DNA of 64,000 nucleotides, taken from contig NZ_KN150731.1 in NCBI RefSeq assembly GCF_000754805.1, forward strand, positions 186,001-250,000, given 5' to 3'. A program made the position numbers and the translations under genes. Source of the DNA: Yersinia frederiksenii ATCC 33641. Its GTDB lineage: Bacteria; Pseudomonadota; Gammaproteobacteria; Enterobacterales; Enterobacteriaceae. Positions 49,801-59,730 of the stretch are shown piece by piece. Under the pieces are notes generated by a model. The model worked only from the letters and a program-made list of their open reading frames with translations. It did not search any database and was not told the DNA's origin. The number at the start of each line of letters is the position of its first letter. Position 1 is the first letter of the stretch.

Positions 49801-50208
49801 TCAGTTTCCGAGGCCATGTCCGGCACTCTTATTCTCGATTAACTCGATTTTATAACCGTCGGGATCTTCGACAAAAGCAATAATCGTGTTACCGCCTTTG
49901 ACTGGGCCGGCTTCACGAGTCACTTTACCCCCGGCCTGACGAATTTGGTCACAAGTGGCGGCAACATCATCGACACCCAACGCTAGGTGACCAAATGCGG
50001 TCCCCATTTCGTAGCTATCAACGCCCCAGTTATAAGTCAGCTCGATCACTGAGCCTTCACTCTCATCACTGTAACCGACGAATGCCAACGAGTATTTATA
50101 CTCGGTATTTTCACTGGTGCGCAGCAAACGCATTCCTAATACCTTGGTATAAAAATCGATGGAACGTTGTAGGTCACCCACGCGGATCATGGTATGGAGT
50201 AAGCGCAT
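49801..50208 (-). CDS. gloA: Lactoylglutathione lyase (glyoxalase I)
   Basis: 135-residue vicinal-oxygen-chelate enzyme that converts the methylglyoxal-glutathione hemithioacetal to S-lactoylglutathione. The metal ligands are present: His5, Glu in [10 protein letters not shown], His in [11 protein letters not shown] and Glu in YKIELIEN. In E. coli it is cotranscribed with nemRA; here a strong terminator-like hairpin separates it from nemA. Confidence 0.96.
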   Translation of the reverse strand: MRLLHTMIRVGDLQRSIDFYTKVLGMRLLRTSENTEYKYSLAFVGYSDESEGSVIELTYNWGVDSYEMGTAFGHLALGVDDVAATCDQIRQAGGKVTREAGPVKGGNTIIAFVEDPDGYKIELIENKSAGHGLGN

Positions 50209-50321
50209 TTACAAAGCCCCTTATAATCAATAAGTTAATTTACAAGTCATTATAAATCAAAACTAATTTATAATCATATAGCAATATTATCACACTCACT
50301 AGCTCGGTAATCCTCTACTAC

Positions 50322-50366
50322 CCAAAAACAAAACAGCCAGTCAGAATTATCTTCTAACCGGCTGTT
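50322..50366 (-). terminator. Terminator-like hairpin between nemA and gloA
   Basis: On the minus strand AACAGCC / GGCTGTT arms with further internal pairing are followed by TTTGTTTTTGGG. It suggests that much nemA transcription ends here and gloA has its own promoter in the AT-rich 50209-50321 stretch. Confidence 0.65.
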
Positions 50367-50391
50367 ATTGAATGAATTACACTAAAGAGTC

Positions 50392-51489
50392 TTACAGTGT
50401 TGGGTAGTCAGTATAGCCTTTAGCACCACCGCCGTAGAAAGTTTCGCCATCGGGTTCGTTCAGTGGCGCTTTTTGTTGTAGACGAGCGACCAAATCCGGA
50501 TTGGAGATGTAGCTGCGGCCAAAGGCGACAGCATCAATAAAGCCTTTCTCAATCAGATTTTCAGCTTTCTCTGCGGTATAGGCACCAGCACCGACAATCA
50601 CACCGTTGAAGCGCGCGCGCACGGCGTCACGGAATGCATCGGAATAAGGTTTGCCGCCGGCCCAGTCTGGCTCGGAGATGTGCAAATAAGCAATCTGGCG
50701 TTTGTTTAGCTCATCAATCAGATACAGTGCTGCTTCTTCTTGATCTTCACCATTATCCAGTCCATTGAACGGCCCCAGTGGTGAAATACGAATACCAATA
50801 TGCTCAGCACCCCATTCAGCGGCAGTAGCATCGACCACTTCCAGTGTCAGGCGCGTGCGGTTTTCAATGCTACCACCGTATTGGTCGGTACGTTGGTTTG
50901 ATGCAGGAGACATGAATTGGTGCAACAGATAACCATGGGCGGCATGCAGTTCAACATAGTCGAAGCCAGCTTCACGGGCATTCGCTGTTGCCTGACGGAA
51001 ATCATTGATAATGCCAGGGATCTCTTCGGTTTCCAGTGCTCGCGGAGTAGAGCAGGGAACACGCACCCAAGCACCGGTCTCGTCACGGATAGTGGTGCGG
51101 GTATCGGCTGCAATAGCAGAAGGCGCAACTGGCGCTTGTTGACCCGGTTGCAGGCTATTGTGCGAGATACGGCCTACGTGCCATAACTGCACGGCAATAT
51201 GTCCACCTTCTTCATGTACTGCCTGAGTGATTTTTTTCCATGCGTTTAACTGCTCTTGGGTATGTAATCCTGGAGCACCGGCATAACCTTTCGCCTGGAA
51301 AGAAACCTGGGTCGCTTCCGTAATAATCAAACCTGCACTGGCTCGTTGGCGATAATATTCAGTCATCAGAGGGGTTGGGATATCTCCTGGCTCAATGCTA
51401 CGTAAGCGAGTCAGTGGTGCCATAAATACGCGATTTGGCAAAGTGAGCGCGCCAACCTTCAAAGGGGAGAACAGTTTAGCAGTTGTCAT
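50392..51489 (-). CDS. nemA: N-ethylmaleimide reductase (Old Yellow Enzyme family)
   Basis: 365-residue FMN enzyme that reduces electrophilic alkenes, nitro compounds and similar toxins. N-terminal [26 protein letters not shown] is the OYE start; the catalytic His pair lies in [13 protein letters not shown], and GGSIENRTR follows. It is downstream of its regulator gene nemR with a 94-base gap holding an inverted repeat. Confidence 0.95.
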   Translation of the reverse strand: MTTAKLFSPLKVGALTLPNRVFMAPLTRLRSIEPGDIPTPLMTEYYRQRASAGLIITEATQVSFQAKGYAGAPGLHTQEQLNAWKKITQAVHEEGGHIAVQLWHVGRISHNSLQPGQQAPVAPSAIAADTRTTIRDETGAWVRVPCSTPRALETEEIPGIINDFRQATANAREAGFDYVELHAAHGYLLHQFMSPASNQRTDQYGGSIENRTRLTLEVVDATAAEWGAEHIGIRISPLGPFNGLDNGEDQEEAALYLIDELNKRQIAYLHISEPDWAGGKPYSDAFRDAVRARFNGVIVGAGAYTAEKAENLIEKGFIDAVAFGRSYISNPDLVARLQQKAPLNEPDGETFYGGGAKGYTDYPTL

Positions 51490-51506
51490 GGTGCGTCCTA
51501 TATTAA

Positions 51507-51529
51507 TAGACCAGTCGACTAGTGACTGG
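51507..51529. promoter_or_regulatory. Inverted repeat between nemR and nemA
   Basis: TAGACCAGTCGACTAGTG then ACTGG forms arms ACCAGTC / GACTGG. Its left end TAGACC equals the half-site of the NemR operator at 52198-52213, so it may be a second, weaker NemR site controlling nemA alone. Confidence 0.4.
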
Positions 51530-51583
51530 GTAAATCCTGAAGATAAATAATATCAACTTCAGAATCATTGGATTATGAGATCA

Positions 51584-52183
51584 TTAAGTGGGTTGTAAAA
51601 TCAATTCAATACTTTCCAGCGCACAAGTCAGCGGAGTCACTGATCGTTTCACCTTGGCTCGCAATGAAGCACCCAGCCACAAGGCATAGAGTGTTTCTGC
51701 GGTTGCGGCGGGGGAAAGTGTGATACGCAGCGAACCCTCTTCAATACCGGCTTCGATGGCATCTTGTAAACGACCAATGACGCGAGCAGTGCCGATATCC
51801 AACGCGTGACGCATCGGTTCGGATAAATCACTCACTTCGGCTGATAGTTTAACCGCCAGACAAGCATTGTGGCATTCACTGCCACAATAGTTAGCAATAG
51901 ATTGAGCAAAATAGTGCAGTAGATGGTGGCGTTTATCCCCTTGCGGCTGGGTTAATAAGCTTTCCATCGCAGCATCGTAACGATCAAAATAACGCTGTAG
52001 CATCGCCTCACCGAAAACTTCTTTTGAACGGAAGTAGTGATAAAACGACCCTTTCGGAATACCCGCAGTGGTAAGTAACTGGCTAAGGCCCATACCATTG
52101 AAGCCGAGGTGCAGGCTGAGACTCTCGCCCGTTGCCAATAGATGCTCGCGGGTATCTACATGTGCATGTTGTATTTTGTTCAT
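51584..52183 (-). CDS. nemR: TetR family repressor NemR (electrophile/HOCl sensor)
   Basis: 199-residue repressor of nemRA, released when cysteine is modified by electrophiles or chlorine stress. The HTH reads GLSQLLTTAGIPKGSFYHYFRSKE. The key sensing Cys106 of E. coli NemR aligns with Cys108 here (NACLAVKLSAEVSDL); the second E. coli cysteine in AEVCDL is Ser. Two extra cysteines (Cys100, Cys104) lie just before it. A perfect NemR palindrome sits 15 bases upstream of its start. Confidence 0.93.
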   Translation of the reverse strand: MNKIQHAHVDTREHLLATGESLSLHLGFNGMGLSQLLTTAGIPKGSFYHYFRSKEVFGEAMLQRYFDRYDAAMESLLTQPQGDKRHHLLHYFAQSIANYCGSECHNACLAVKLSAEVSDLSEPMRHALDIGTARVIGRLQDAIEAGIEEGSLRITLSPAATAETLYALWLGASLRAKVKRSVTPLTCALESIELILQPT

Positions 52184-52197
52184 GCCAAAGAGCGTAA

Positions 52198-52213
52198 TAG
52201 ACCGATCGGTCTA
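52198..52213. promoter_or_regulatory. NemR operator
   Basis: TAGACCGATCGGTCTA is a perfect 16-bp palindrome and the known NemR box. It lies directly upstream of nemR, allowing autorepression. Confidence 0.85.
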
Positions 52214-52219
52214 GGTCAA

Positions 52220-52251
52220 GAAAAAAAATGCCAGCGGAGGGGGGCTGGCAT
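52220..52251 (-). terminator. Intrinsic terminator of eptA
   Basis: On the minus strand ATGCCAGC / GCTGGCAT with an eight-base loop is followed by eight T. It stops eptA transcription seven bases before the nemR operator. Confidence 0.85.
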
Positions 52252-52290
52252 CAATATTTGGGTTATTGGTTTTCTAACAGCACTTTTTGT

Positions 52291-53931
52291 TTACTGGTTT
52301 GGGTTGCGACATTTCTGTAGCAAATCCATTTCAGTCTGATACTCAGTCGTTTGAATATTCATCATGCCCAACAGGGTGTGGAAAAGATTATCCTGAGAAA
52401 CTTCATTCTGTTGCGCGCTGTCGGATAGACATTGATGGTCAATGCCATAGCTTTTTGTATATTCGGGAGACAACCACATTAAAAAAGGTATGTGTGTTTG
52501 CTGGCTAGGGGCGAACATATAAGGAGTGCCATGCAAATACATACCATTTTCCCCTAAAGACTCGCCATGATCGGAGAGATAGACCAGTGCGGTATTAAAT
52601 TTACTGCTGTGCTGTTGCAGTAACTTAATGGTGCTATCCAGCATCGCATCAGTATAAAGAATAGAATTATCGTAAGTATTTACCAGCTCTTGCGGGGTGC
52701 AATCCTGAATTTGGTTGCTATCACAGGTTGGGGTGAACGGGCGCATTTCTGGGGAGGTGCGGCGGTAATATGCTGGGCCGTGGCTGCCCATCTGATGCAA
52801 GACAATGACAGCATCCCCTTGTAGCTCATTGATATGGTTATCTAATTTATAGAGCAATGCATTATCTAGACAGACACCATTCTCACAATCAGCGGTCAAT
52901 TGCAGTTGCGTCACATCCTGATGAGGAATGCGATCACAGGCACCTTTGCAGCCACCATCATTTTCTCGCCACAAGACATTCAACCCCGCGCGCGCCAGGA
53001 TATCCATCAGACCCTCCTGATGACTCGCCAGCGTAGCATCATAATTTTTGCGCGGCATATTCGAGAACATGCATGGCACCGACACCGCCGTTTCAGTGCC
53101 ACAGGATGAGGCATTTTTGAAAAAAATAACGTTTTGTTTTTGCAAGCGAGGATTGGTTTCTCGCCCATAACCACCGAGTGAAAAATTCTCTGCTCTGGCG
53201 GTTTCGCCGACCACTAAAATGACTAATGTTTTCTTCTGTTGTCCACTAATGATAGGGCCTTTATGGGCATCTTCACCTATCGTCACCAATGCCATGTTAC
53301 TGGCAAAATATTTATGTTTGGCAAACTGAAAACTGCCGCTGACAAAATTGGACGGTGTGAGCATCTTGACGATGCTTTTATTGTTACGAATCAATGAGGC
53401 GTAATCTTTATAAAAGAGAGCGGCCACCAATAGAATAACCACGGTGGAGAGCAAAATATTGGCGGCACGTAACCCCAGCATATACCACCACGGGCGGCTT
53501 GCCCGGATGTGTACAAAACAGATAATAATGGCAGGAAAAATACCTAACACCAACAGCCATAGAGCCATGCGAGGGGTGAAAAGGGCGGTGGCCTCTTGTG
53601 AATTGGTCTCAAAGGCATTTTGCATCATATTGGCATCGATAACGGCACCATAGCTGAACATAAAATAGTTAGCGACCGCACTGCCGAGCAGAAAAATAAT
53701 GATAAGGGGCTTGCGCAATAAGGGTACCGCCAGCAAGCTAAAAATAATATTGAGGGCGCAGAAAATCACGAGCGGTATGGTTGCGGCAAAGAAATAGCTG
53801 TCACTGCTATCAAAGTGAATCAGCGACCAGGCTTTATATATAAAGAGTGCATTCTGGAATAGGGTAAAAAACAGCGCGCTGGCCAGAATAAAAACCAATC
53901 CGTTACACTGTAACTTGCATCGTACATTCAT
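52291..53931 (-). CDS. eptA: Lipid A phosphoethanolamine transferase EptA (PmrC)
   Basis: 546-residue inner-membrane enzyme that adds phosphoethanolamine to lipid A phosphates. About five N-terminal helices are followed by a periplasmic sulfatase-fold domain with metal Glu243 (VVGETARAENF), nucleophile Thr279 (SCGTETAVSVPC), and the Asp-His pair in YLSDHGESLGENGMYLHG. Cysteines for the usual disulfides are present. ATG 53931 is favoured over a TTG at 53943. It sits between nemR and ydhL, where E. coli has nothing, and has a PmrA-like box upstream. It complements the arn system in this window. Confidence 0.92.
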   Translation of the reverse strand: MNVRCKLQCNGLVFILASALFFTLFQNALFIYKAWSLIHFDSSDSYFFAATIPLVIFCALNIIFSLLAVPLLRKPLIIIFLLGSAVANYFMFSYGAVIDANMMQNAFETNSQEATALFTPRMALWLLVLGIFPAIIICFVHIRASRPWWYMLGLRAANILLSTVVILLVAALFYKDYASLIRNNKSIVKMLTPSNFVSGSFQFAKHKYFASNMALVTIGEDAHKGPIISGQQKKTLVILVVGETARAENFSLGGYGRETNPRLQKQNVIFFKNASSCGTETAVSVPCMFSNMPRKNYDATLASHQEGLMDILARAGLNVLWRENDGGCKGACDRIPHQDVTQLQLTADCENGVCLDNALLYKLDNHINELQGDAVIVLHQMGSHGPAYYRRTSPEMRPFTPTCDSNQIQDCTPQELVNTYDNSILYTDAMLDSTIKLLQQHSSKFNTALVYLSDHGESLGENGMYLHGTPYMFAPSQQTHIPFLMWLSPEYTKSYGIDHQCLSDSAQQNEVSQDNLFHTLLGMMNIQTTEYQTEMDLLQKCRNPNQ

Positions 53932-53984
53932 TATGAAAATCAAACTCTACAGTTCACTCATTGCCAGCAGAGTAACGAATGAAA

Positions 53985-54001
53985 CTTAAGATAACCTTAG
54001 C
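53985..54001 (-). promoter_or_regulatory. Candidate PmrA (BasR) box upstream of eptA
   Basis: On the minus strand GCTAAGGTTATCTTAAG matches the PmrA pattern CTTAAGGTTCACTTAAT at 12 of 17 positions, with two TTAA-type half-sites five bases apart. It is about 55 bases upstream of the eptA ATG. Confidence 0.5.
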
Positions 54002-54115
54002 GGTTGAGGCGCACACAGGGGGCCAATACCACCGAATTCTCTTACCGACAGAAATCGGGACTTGCCAGCGGCGATGAAGCAGTCTTCAATTAAGGGACCA
54101 GCATCAGGAGATTAT

Positions 54116-54355
54116 GTGGCTCAGCAACTTGAGTTTTTTGACATTCCCAGCCCATGCCGCGGTATCTGCCAAACAGATGACCGTGGTTTTTGTCGTGGTT
54201 GTATGCGCAGCCGGGAAGAGCGCTTTAATTGGATGAAGCTGAGTGATCCGCAAAAGCGGGATGTATTGCGCTTGTGCCGCCAGCGGCTATTGCGTTTGCA
54301 GCGCGCTAACAAACCCCCCGATGAAACCTTGCCGGAACAGCCTTCGTTATTCTGA
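54116..54355 (+). CDS. ydhL: DUF1289 protein YdhL
   Basis: 79-residue small protein with the cysteine cluster CRGICQTDDRGFCRGC, then RSREERFNW and a C-terminal EQPSLF. It matches E. coli YdhL in length and sequence. The start is GTG at 54116: CAGGAG lies five bases before it and the product is then exactly family length, while the open frame runs 18 codons further upstream with no such signal. The four cysteines suggest metal or Fe-S binding. Function unknown. Confidence 0.85.
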   Translation: MAQQLEFFDIPSPCRGICQTDDRGFCRGCMRSREERFNWMKLSDPQKRDVLRLCRQRLLRLQRANKPPDETLPEQPSLF

Positions 54356-54495
54356 TTTTTTGCGGGTTTTTTTAACGTTTATGGCGATTTTATTGCTCAG
54401 CCCCCAATTGACCCTCAATTCATTGAACAGGGAGGATGATCCTTTTTGTCGGTTGTGTATGCTTATGAGCAAATAAACAAATGAGGTAGCTAATA

Positions 54496-55392
54496 ATGAA
54501 TACACGTAGCCAACTTGCTCCGCAAGGGCCTGAATTTTCACGTATGATTTGCGGTTATTGGCGCCTAATGGAATGGGGCATGACGCCGGAGCAATTGCTG
54601 GTCTTTATTGAGCAACATATTGAATTGGGCATCACCACTGCCGATCACGCAGATATTTACGGTGGCTATCAATGCGAGCAGGCATTTGGGCAAGCATTAC
54701 GTCTTAAACCCTCTCTGCGTAGCCAGCTTGAGTTGGTCAGTAAATGTGGTATTGCGACCACCGCAAAACCGGAACATGCACTGGGGCATTATATTACTGA
54801 TCGCTCGCACATCATTGAAAGTGCTGAACAATCACTGACTCATCTGCACACCGACTATCTTGATTTATTGCTGATTCATCGCCCAGACCCATTGATGGAT
54901 GCGGATGAAGTTGCAGAAGCATTCACTCAATTGCACAAAAGCGGCAAAGTAAAACATTTTGGTGTTTCAAACTTTACCCCGGCTCAATTTAGTTTACTGC
55001 AATCGCGCCTGCCATTCTCGCTGGTCACTAATCAGGTCGAGATTTCGCCACTACATCAGCCAGCGATTGTGGATGGTACGCTCGATGCTTGCCAACAACT
55101 GCGCATCAAGCCAATGGCGTGGTCTTGTTTGGGGGGCGGCCGCCTATTTAGTGATCCTGAGTGCCAGACATTGCGTGACGAATTGCACGCCGTTGCGGAT
55201 GAAATTGGTGCTGAAAGTATTGAGCAAGTGGTTTATGCCTGGGTGCTGCGTCTACCGTCAGCGCCACTGCCAATCATCGGCTCTGGCAAGATTGAGCGGG
55301 TAAAAACCGCCTGGGCGTCGCTCTCTCTGACGATGACTCGCCAGCAGTGGTTCCGTATTCGCCGTGCTGCGTTGGGCTATGACGTGCCTTAA
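54496..55392 (+). CDS. ydhF: Aldo/keto reductase YdhF
   Basis: 298-residue NADPH-dependent oxidoreductase with TIM-barrel fold. The catalytic set is visible: Asp and Tyr in DHADIYGGY, Lys in LVSKCGI, and His in LLLIHRPDPL. NADP-binding GSGKIERV lies near the C-terminus. Full-length match to E. coli YdhF (also 298). Substrate unknown. In E. coli sodC follows; it is absent here and ydhF converges directly on ydhK. Confidence 0.93.
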   Translation: MNTRSQLAPQGPEFSRMICGYWRLMEWGMTPEQLLVFIEQHIELGITTADHADIYGGYQCEQAFGQALRLKPSLRSQLELVSKCGIATTAKPEHALGHYITDRSHIIESAEQSLTHLHTDYLDLLLIHRPDPLMDADEVAEAFTQLHKSGKVKHFGVSNFTPAQFSLLQSRLPFSLVTNQVEISPLHQPAIVDGTLDACQQLRIKPMAWSCLGGGRLFSDPECQTLRDELHAVADEIGAESIEQVVYAWVLRLPSAPLPIIGSGKIERVKTAWASLSLTMTRQQWFRIRRAALGYDVP

Positions 55393-55402
55393 GGTTTTTC
55401 TT

Positions 55403-55430
55403 GGCGCCAGCTTTAGGTTGGCGCCGTTTT
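55403..55430 (+). terminator. Terminator of ydhF overlapping the ydhK stop
   Basis: Stem GGCGCCA (55403-55409) / TGGCGCC (55419-55425), tail GTTTTG. The ydhK stop codon (55413-55415) lies in the loop, so the two convergent genes share this sequence. Confidence 0.7.
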
Positions 55431-57437
55431 GCTTCCCTCGTCAGGTACCGCCAGTTGTAGCTGCGTTAGTGAGCAATATAGCCGCCAGATAAGCCCGGCC
55501 AGTTCTCGGCCTGAGGCATCCGGGTATTGCCCCAAGATAGCGCTCATCCGCTGCAATTCTTGCAACGTGGCTTGCAGCGACGTCGGTTGAATCCCTTTAT
55601 CGGTCATACAGCCCTTCAAACAGTGAATACACACGTCACGCACTGCAGACAGGGGTGCTGACGTGGTTTGCCAATCACGGAGTTGCCAGACCACATGGCT
55701 GCAATTGAGCAGTACCATCCCCCAGCGCAGTAGCCACACCCGGGCGGGTTGGTCCTTGCTAAGATTAAGCTGACTAATACGGTGATAAATCAGAGATTCA
55801 AATTGATTCTGACTCTGTTGCGGATAACTGCTCAGTTGATCGATAAAGTCACGGCGCAACATGCGGATAATGCGGCGACTTTTACGTTTATCAGAGCTGG
55901 GGCGCAGAACCTGGAATGCGACACCGGCCAACATCACACCCACCAATTTACCGATATTATCATTCAGAAACTCCTGATAATTATAGCTGGGTGGGTTGGT
56001 TACACTCAAAAAAGACCCCATAAATACAATCAGTTGCCCCCACAGTGAAGCATAAGATGGATGTTGGAGCTTCATCATTTGCATAGTGATTAAAATCGGG
56101 AACAGCAACACGGCAAATTGCCAAAAATCATCTATTTGCACCATCACGCCAAATTTCAGAATAAAGCAGCCGATGGAGAGCAAAACAATGGCTTTCAATA
56201 GGGTGGCGATGCTGTCGGTTGGCGAGGGGGTGGCAGAGTAGAGCACGCAACTGACCGCCGCTAATGCTAATGCCGCACTGCCAGAACTCCATTGCGTATT
56301 TATCCAGAACGCGCAGCCGATAACGATACAAACGAAGGTTCTCAGCCCATTATAGGCCGCTTCATAGGTGTCGGTATGGCGGGCCAACGATGTCACTGGC
56401 GGCGGTGATAACATGCCACTTTCCGGCTCTTTATCCAACTGTGCCAACCAACGATTCACTTGCAAATATAGCCAGCAAAAATGACGTAATCGTAACCAGA
56501 AGGCCCGGTGACGATAGTCAAATTCATCATGAGGCGCGATTTGTTGCAGTATTTTGGCAAGCTGATATTTGTCACAATCCGGTTGTTGCAAAGCCGCCAA
56601 TAGTTGCGCCAGCACCGTGGCCAAATTGTCCGGTGGGGAGGGCCAGTTAACCAACATACGGCGCAAACTGGTCATCACGCTGGTGATGCGTAGCTGGCGA
56701 TGCAAAATAAAATTCAAAACGTTATTTTGTCGCCGCAGACGATAATGGCTCCAAAACGCCTGAATTCGCAGCAGATTCATGGTGAGGATCTGGCCAATCA
56801 GCCCCTCGTGTGAGGTACGAATCTGTGGCGTCAACTCGGTTTGCCACAATAATTCGGCATGTTCCAGTAGGCGCGCTTGCATCCGACGCAGGGATGTCAG
56901 CAATGTTTCACCGTCTGAAGTGCTGGGCAGCAGCATCATCATCAGACCACCACAGACAATACCGGTAATGACCTCACAAACCCTGGCTTGGGCAATATCG
57001 AAAATTTGTTGTGTATCAGTGGTGTTGACAGTAGAAAAGGCAATGATGGCGGTAGTGTAACCGGCTAATGCAAAAGCATAAGAAACGTTGTTCTGGTAAT
57101 GATTTGAGACAAAAGTACATAAACCAATCCAGGCGGCAATGACAAAGGTAAATAGCCAAGGGTCATTGAGGCAATGGCCAGCAATAATCAACGATGCCGT
57201 AGCACCCATGAGGCTACCCATAACCCGGCCAATACTTTTACTGATGACACCACCGACAGTCGGGAAACTGACCACTGCGGCAGAGGTCATCGCCCAGTAG
57301 GGTTCATCCAGATTCAATGCAAAGGCGACCCACAGTGATAAACACATCGCCAGCGAATTGCGCAGTGCGTAGCGCCACTGACCTGCACTGGCCTTACCCC
57401 AAGGGGTTTGCTGCCACGAGGGGAAAGTAAGGCGCAT
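55413..57437 (-). CDS. ydhK: Inner-membrane efflux protein YdhK (FUSC/aromatic acid exporter family)
   Basis: 674-residue protein with two blocks of membrane helices (about residues 28-170 and 365-500), each followed by a soluble part, the FUSC/YccS arrangement. With ydhJ (membrane fusion protein) and ydhI it forms an AaeAB-like efflux set, likely joining an outer-membrane channel encoded elsewhere. The transported substrate is not known. Start ATG 57437 lies three bases after the ydhJ stop. Confidence 0.88.
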   Translation of the reverse strand: MRLTFPSWQQTPWGKASAGQWRYALRNSLAMCLSLWVAFALNLDEPYWAMTSAAVVSFPTVGGVISKSIGRVMGSLMGATASLIIAGHCLNDPWLFTFVIAAWIGLCTFVSNHYQNNVSYAFALAGYTTAIIAFSTVNTTDTQQIFDIAQARVCEVITGIVCGGLMMMLLPSTSDGETLLTSLRRMQARLLEHAELLWQTELTPQIRTSHEGLIGQILTMNLLRIQAFWSHYRLRRQNNVLNFILHRQLRITSVMTSLRRMLVNWPSPPDNLATVLAQLLAALQQPDCDKYQLAKILQQIAPHDEFDYRHRAFWLRLRHFCWLYLQVNRWLAQLDKEPESGMLSPPPVTSLARHTDTYEAAYNGLRTFVCIVIGCAFWINTQWSSGSAALALAAVSCVLYSATPSPTDSIATLLKAIVLLSIGCFILKFGVMVQIDDFWQFAVLLFPILITMQMMKLQHPSYASLWGQLIVFMGSFLSVTNPPSYNYQEFLNDNIGKLVGVMLAGVAFQVLRPSSDKRKSRRIIRMLRRDFIDQLSSYPQQSQNQFESLIYHRISQLNLSKDQPARVWLLRWGMVLLNCSHVVWQLRDWQTTSAPLSAVRDVCIHCLKGCMTDKGIQPTSLQATLQELQRMSAILGQYPDASGRELAGLIWRLYCSLTQLQLAVPDEGSKTAPT

Positions 57438-57440
57438 GGT

Positions 57441-58298
57441 TTACTGCACCAAGGAAATGGTACAGGTGGTCCCGGCAATCAAGGTGACATCGGCAGGAAC
57501 ATCCAGCAATTTAATCCTCACCGGAACGCGTTGTGCCAAACGCACCCAAGGGACATTTGGCTTCACATCAACCAATAAATTGCCGCTGGTATCGACACTT
57601 TGGTCATAAATGGCACGACCAATACTTTCTACCACTCCCCGTAAAGGAATGTTGCCATTATACAGCACAATTTTGGCTTCATTACCTTCCCTAATGTGTC
57701 GCAGTTTGGTTTCCTCAAAATAGCCCATCACATAGAATGAGTCGGTATCTATTAGCGCGACTAAAGGAGTACCGGCGGTGGCATAGTTGCCTACGCGAGT
57801 CTGTAAGTTAGTGATATAGCCATTGGCTGGCGCATAAATACGGGTTTTGCTGAGATTCCATTTCGCTTGTTCAAGGTTGGCGAGTGCTCCTTGATAAGCC
57901 GCTTTCATACTCTCTGCGGTTAAATTGGCAATATCGAGATCTTCGCCAGAAATGATATTTTTAGGCAAGTTTCGGCGTCGTTCGGCCTCATGATTAGCTT
58001 TAGCTAATTCAGCCTGAGCCCTGACGACAGCCGCTTGGGCATTATCCAGCGCCAACTGATAGGGTTGTGGGTCAATCACAAATAATAAGCTCCCCGAGCT
58101 TACCAACTGGTTATCATGAACTAGTATTTTAACCAACCGGCCGGAGACCTCCGGGGTGATGCTGACTAATTCTGCCCGAACTTTGCCATCGCGAGTCCAG
58201 GGCGATTGCATGTAATAATTCCACATCCACCAGCCAGCACAAATTGCGAGGGCGAATACAATGACTGAGGTGAAGTATTTAAAAGACTGATGATTCAT
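57441..58298 (-). CDS. ydhJ: HlyD-family membrane fusion protein YdhJ
   Basis: 285-residue periplasmic adaptor with one N-terminal membrane anchor (about residues 9-27). The lipoyl/barrel-sandwich halves lie around VSGRLVKILVHDNQLVSSG and IYAPANGYITNLQTRVG, and a short alpha-hairpin of about residues 80-140 lies between them. It links inner-membrane YdhK to an outer-membrane exit channel. Spacing to ydhK and ydhI is 3-6 bases, so this is one operon. Confidence 0.9.
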   Translation of the reverse strand: MNHQSFKYFTSVIVFALAICAGWWMWNYYMQSPWTRDGKVRAELVSITPEVSGRLVKILVHDNQLVSSGSLLFVIDPQPYQLALDNAQAAVVRAQAELAKANHEAERRRNLPKNIISGEDLDIANLTAESMKAAYQGALANLEQAKWNLSKTRIYAPANGYITNLQTRVGNYATAGTPLVALIDTDSFYVMGYFEETKLRHIREGNEAKIVLYNGNIPLRGVVESIGRAIYDQSVDTSGNLLVDVKPNVPWVRLAQRVPVRIKLLDVPADVTLIAGTTCTISLVQ

Positions 58299-58304
58299 AT
58301 CAAT

Positions 58305-58541
58305 TTACCAACTGGCTAATATCCATAAAGAAATGCTGACTGCGATGACAAAAATTGACAGATCCATTAATATTGGATGCCAGATATCACCAGAGTAGAT
58401 CCAATTCCGTAGCACATGATGGATCAATAGCCATAACACCAAACCTAGCATAACCGCCTTAAACATCGGCGGGAAATAGATTGAGGCACCTAAAACCAAG
58501 TCTGAAAGTGGTGCGTTAGTGGATAATATAGATACATACAT
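58305..58541 (-). CDS. ydhI: DUF1656 inner-membrane protein YdhI
   Basis: 78 residues, two predicted helices (about 24-42 and 59-76). [21 protein letters not shown] and [18 protein letters not shown] are close to E. coli YdhI. DUF1656 proteins accompany FUSC pumps. It is first of the ydhIJK operon, divergent from rovA, and in E. coli this neighbour set is linked to SlyA control. Confidence 0.9.
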   Translation of the reverse strand: MYVSILSTNAPLSDLVLGASIYFPPMFKAVMLGLVLWLLIHHVLRNWIYSGDIWHPILMDLSIFVIAVSISLWILASW

Positions 58542-58709
58542 AAGGTTAATCCTTAAGAGGTAATTTTAGTAAATACATCATTTTTTCTAAAGGATTCCCC
58601 GTATTTATTGCTATTGTCCTAGCATCGACGGTATATATACATTTGTGTTTTTAATGTTAATTACCCAAAATAGACGGGACTCTGGTAGTTATGCTAGCAC
58701 GCTAAATAA

Positions 58710-59153
<444 letters not shown>

Positions 59154-59207
59154 TAATAAAGCGTTAGACTTCTATTCACAGCAGAAATATATTTTTGTTT
59201 AAAAAAC

Positions 59208-59241
59208 AAGCCAGGGCTTACAACTAGCCCTGGCTTTTATT
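59208..59241. terminator. Bidirectional terminator between rovA and slyB
   Basis: Perfect 11-bp stem AAGCCAGGGCT (59208-59218) / AGCCCTGGCTT (59226-59236), seven-base loop, A/T runs on both sides. Serves both convergent genes. Confidence 0.88.
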
Positions 59242-59262
59242 TAGGAATGACCAGAAGGGGGA

Positions 59263-59730
59263 TTAGCGTGGGCTAACAGTCACAGTACTACCACTGCTGG
59301 CGAGCATGACGCGCTGACCAACGCTAAAGCGGGTTGGACCTTGTTTCTGAACCACCAGAATGGTCGTGCCATCATCTTTACGAACTTCAAGCTGTACACC
59401 GTCAGTGCGGTTCATTGCACCCTGAACACCTTGTCCTGCCATACCACCGGCCACGGCACCCGCTGCGGTTGCCAGACTGCGACCCGTACCACCACCGACA
59501 GTATTCCCAAGGAAACCACCTAATACGGCACCACCGATAGCGCCCATAACATTGTTATCATCGCCGCCCTGAATAGTCACCGGACGAACAGAGAGCAATG
59601 TGCCGTAAGTCACCGTTTGTACTTGTTTCGCTTGTGAGGCGCTGAATACATCGCCAGACAGCGTGCTGTTGTTAGCACAACCGGTCAGAGTGACTGCGGC
59701 AATAGCAACGGCGATTAATGGCTTGATCAT
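59263..59730 (-). CDS. slyB: Outer membrane lipoprotein SlyB (PcpY)
   Basis: 155-residue glycine-zipper lipoprotein with lipobox LTGC (Cys18). Its GAIGGAVLGGFLGNTVGGGTG and AGAVAGGMAGQGVQ segments form the glycine-rich 2TM zipper. It is PhoP-controlled in E. coli and Salmonella and helps protect outer-membrane proteins under stress. Convergent with rovA, divergent from anmK. A candidate PhoP box is about 205 bases upstream. Confidence 0.95.
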   Translation of the reverse strand: MIKPLIAVAIAAVTLTGCANNSTLSGDVFSASQAKQVQTVTYGTLLSVRPVTIQGGDDNNVMGAIGGAVLGGFLGNTVGGGTGRSLATAAGAVAGGMAGQGVQGAMNRTDGVQLEVRKDDGTTILVVQKQGPTRFSVGQRVMLASSGSTVTVSPR

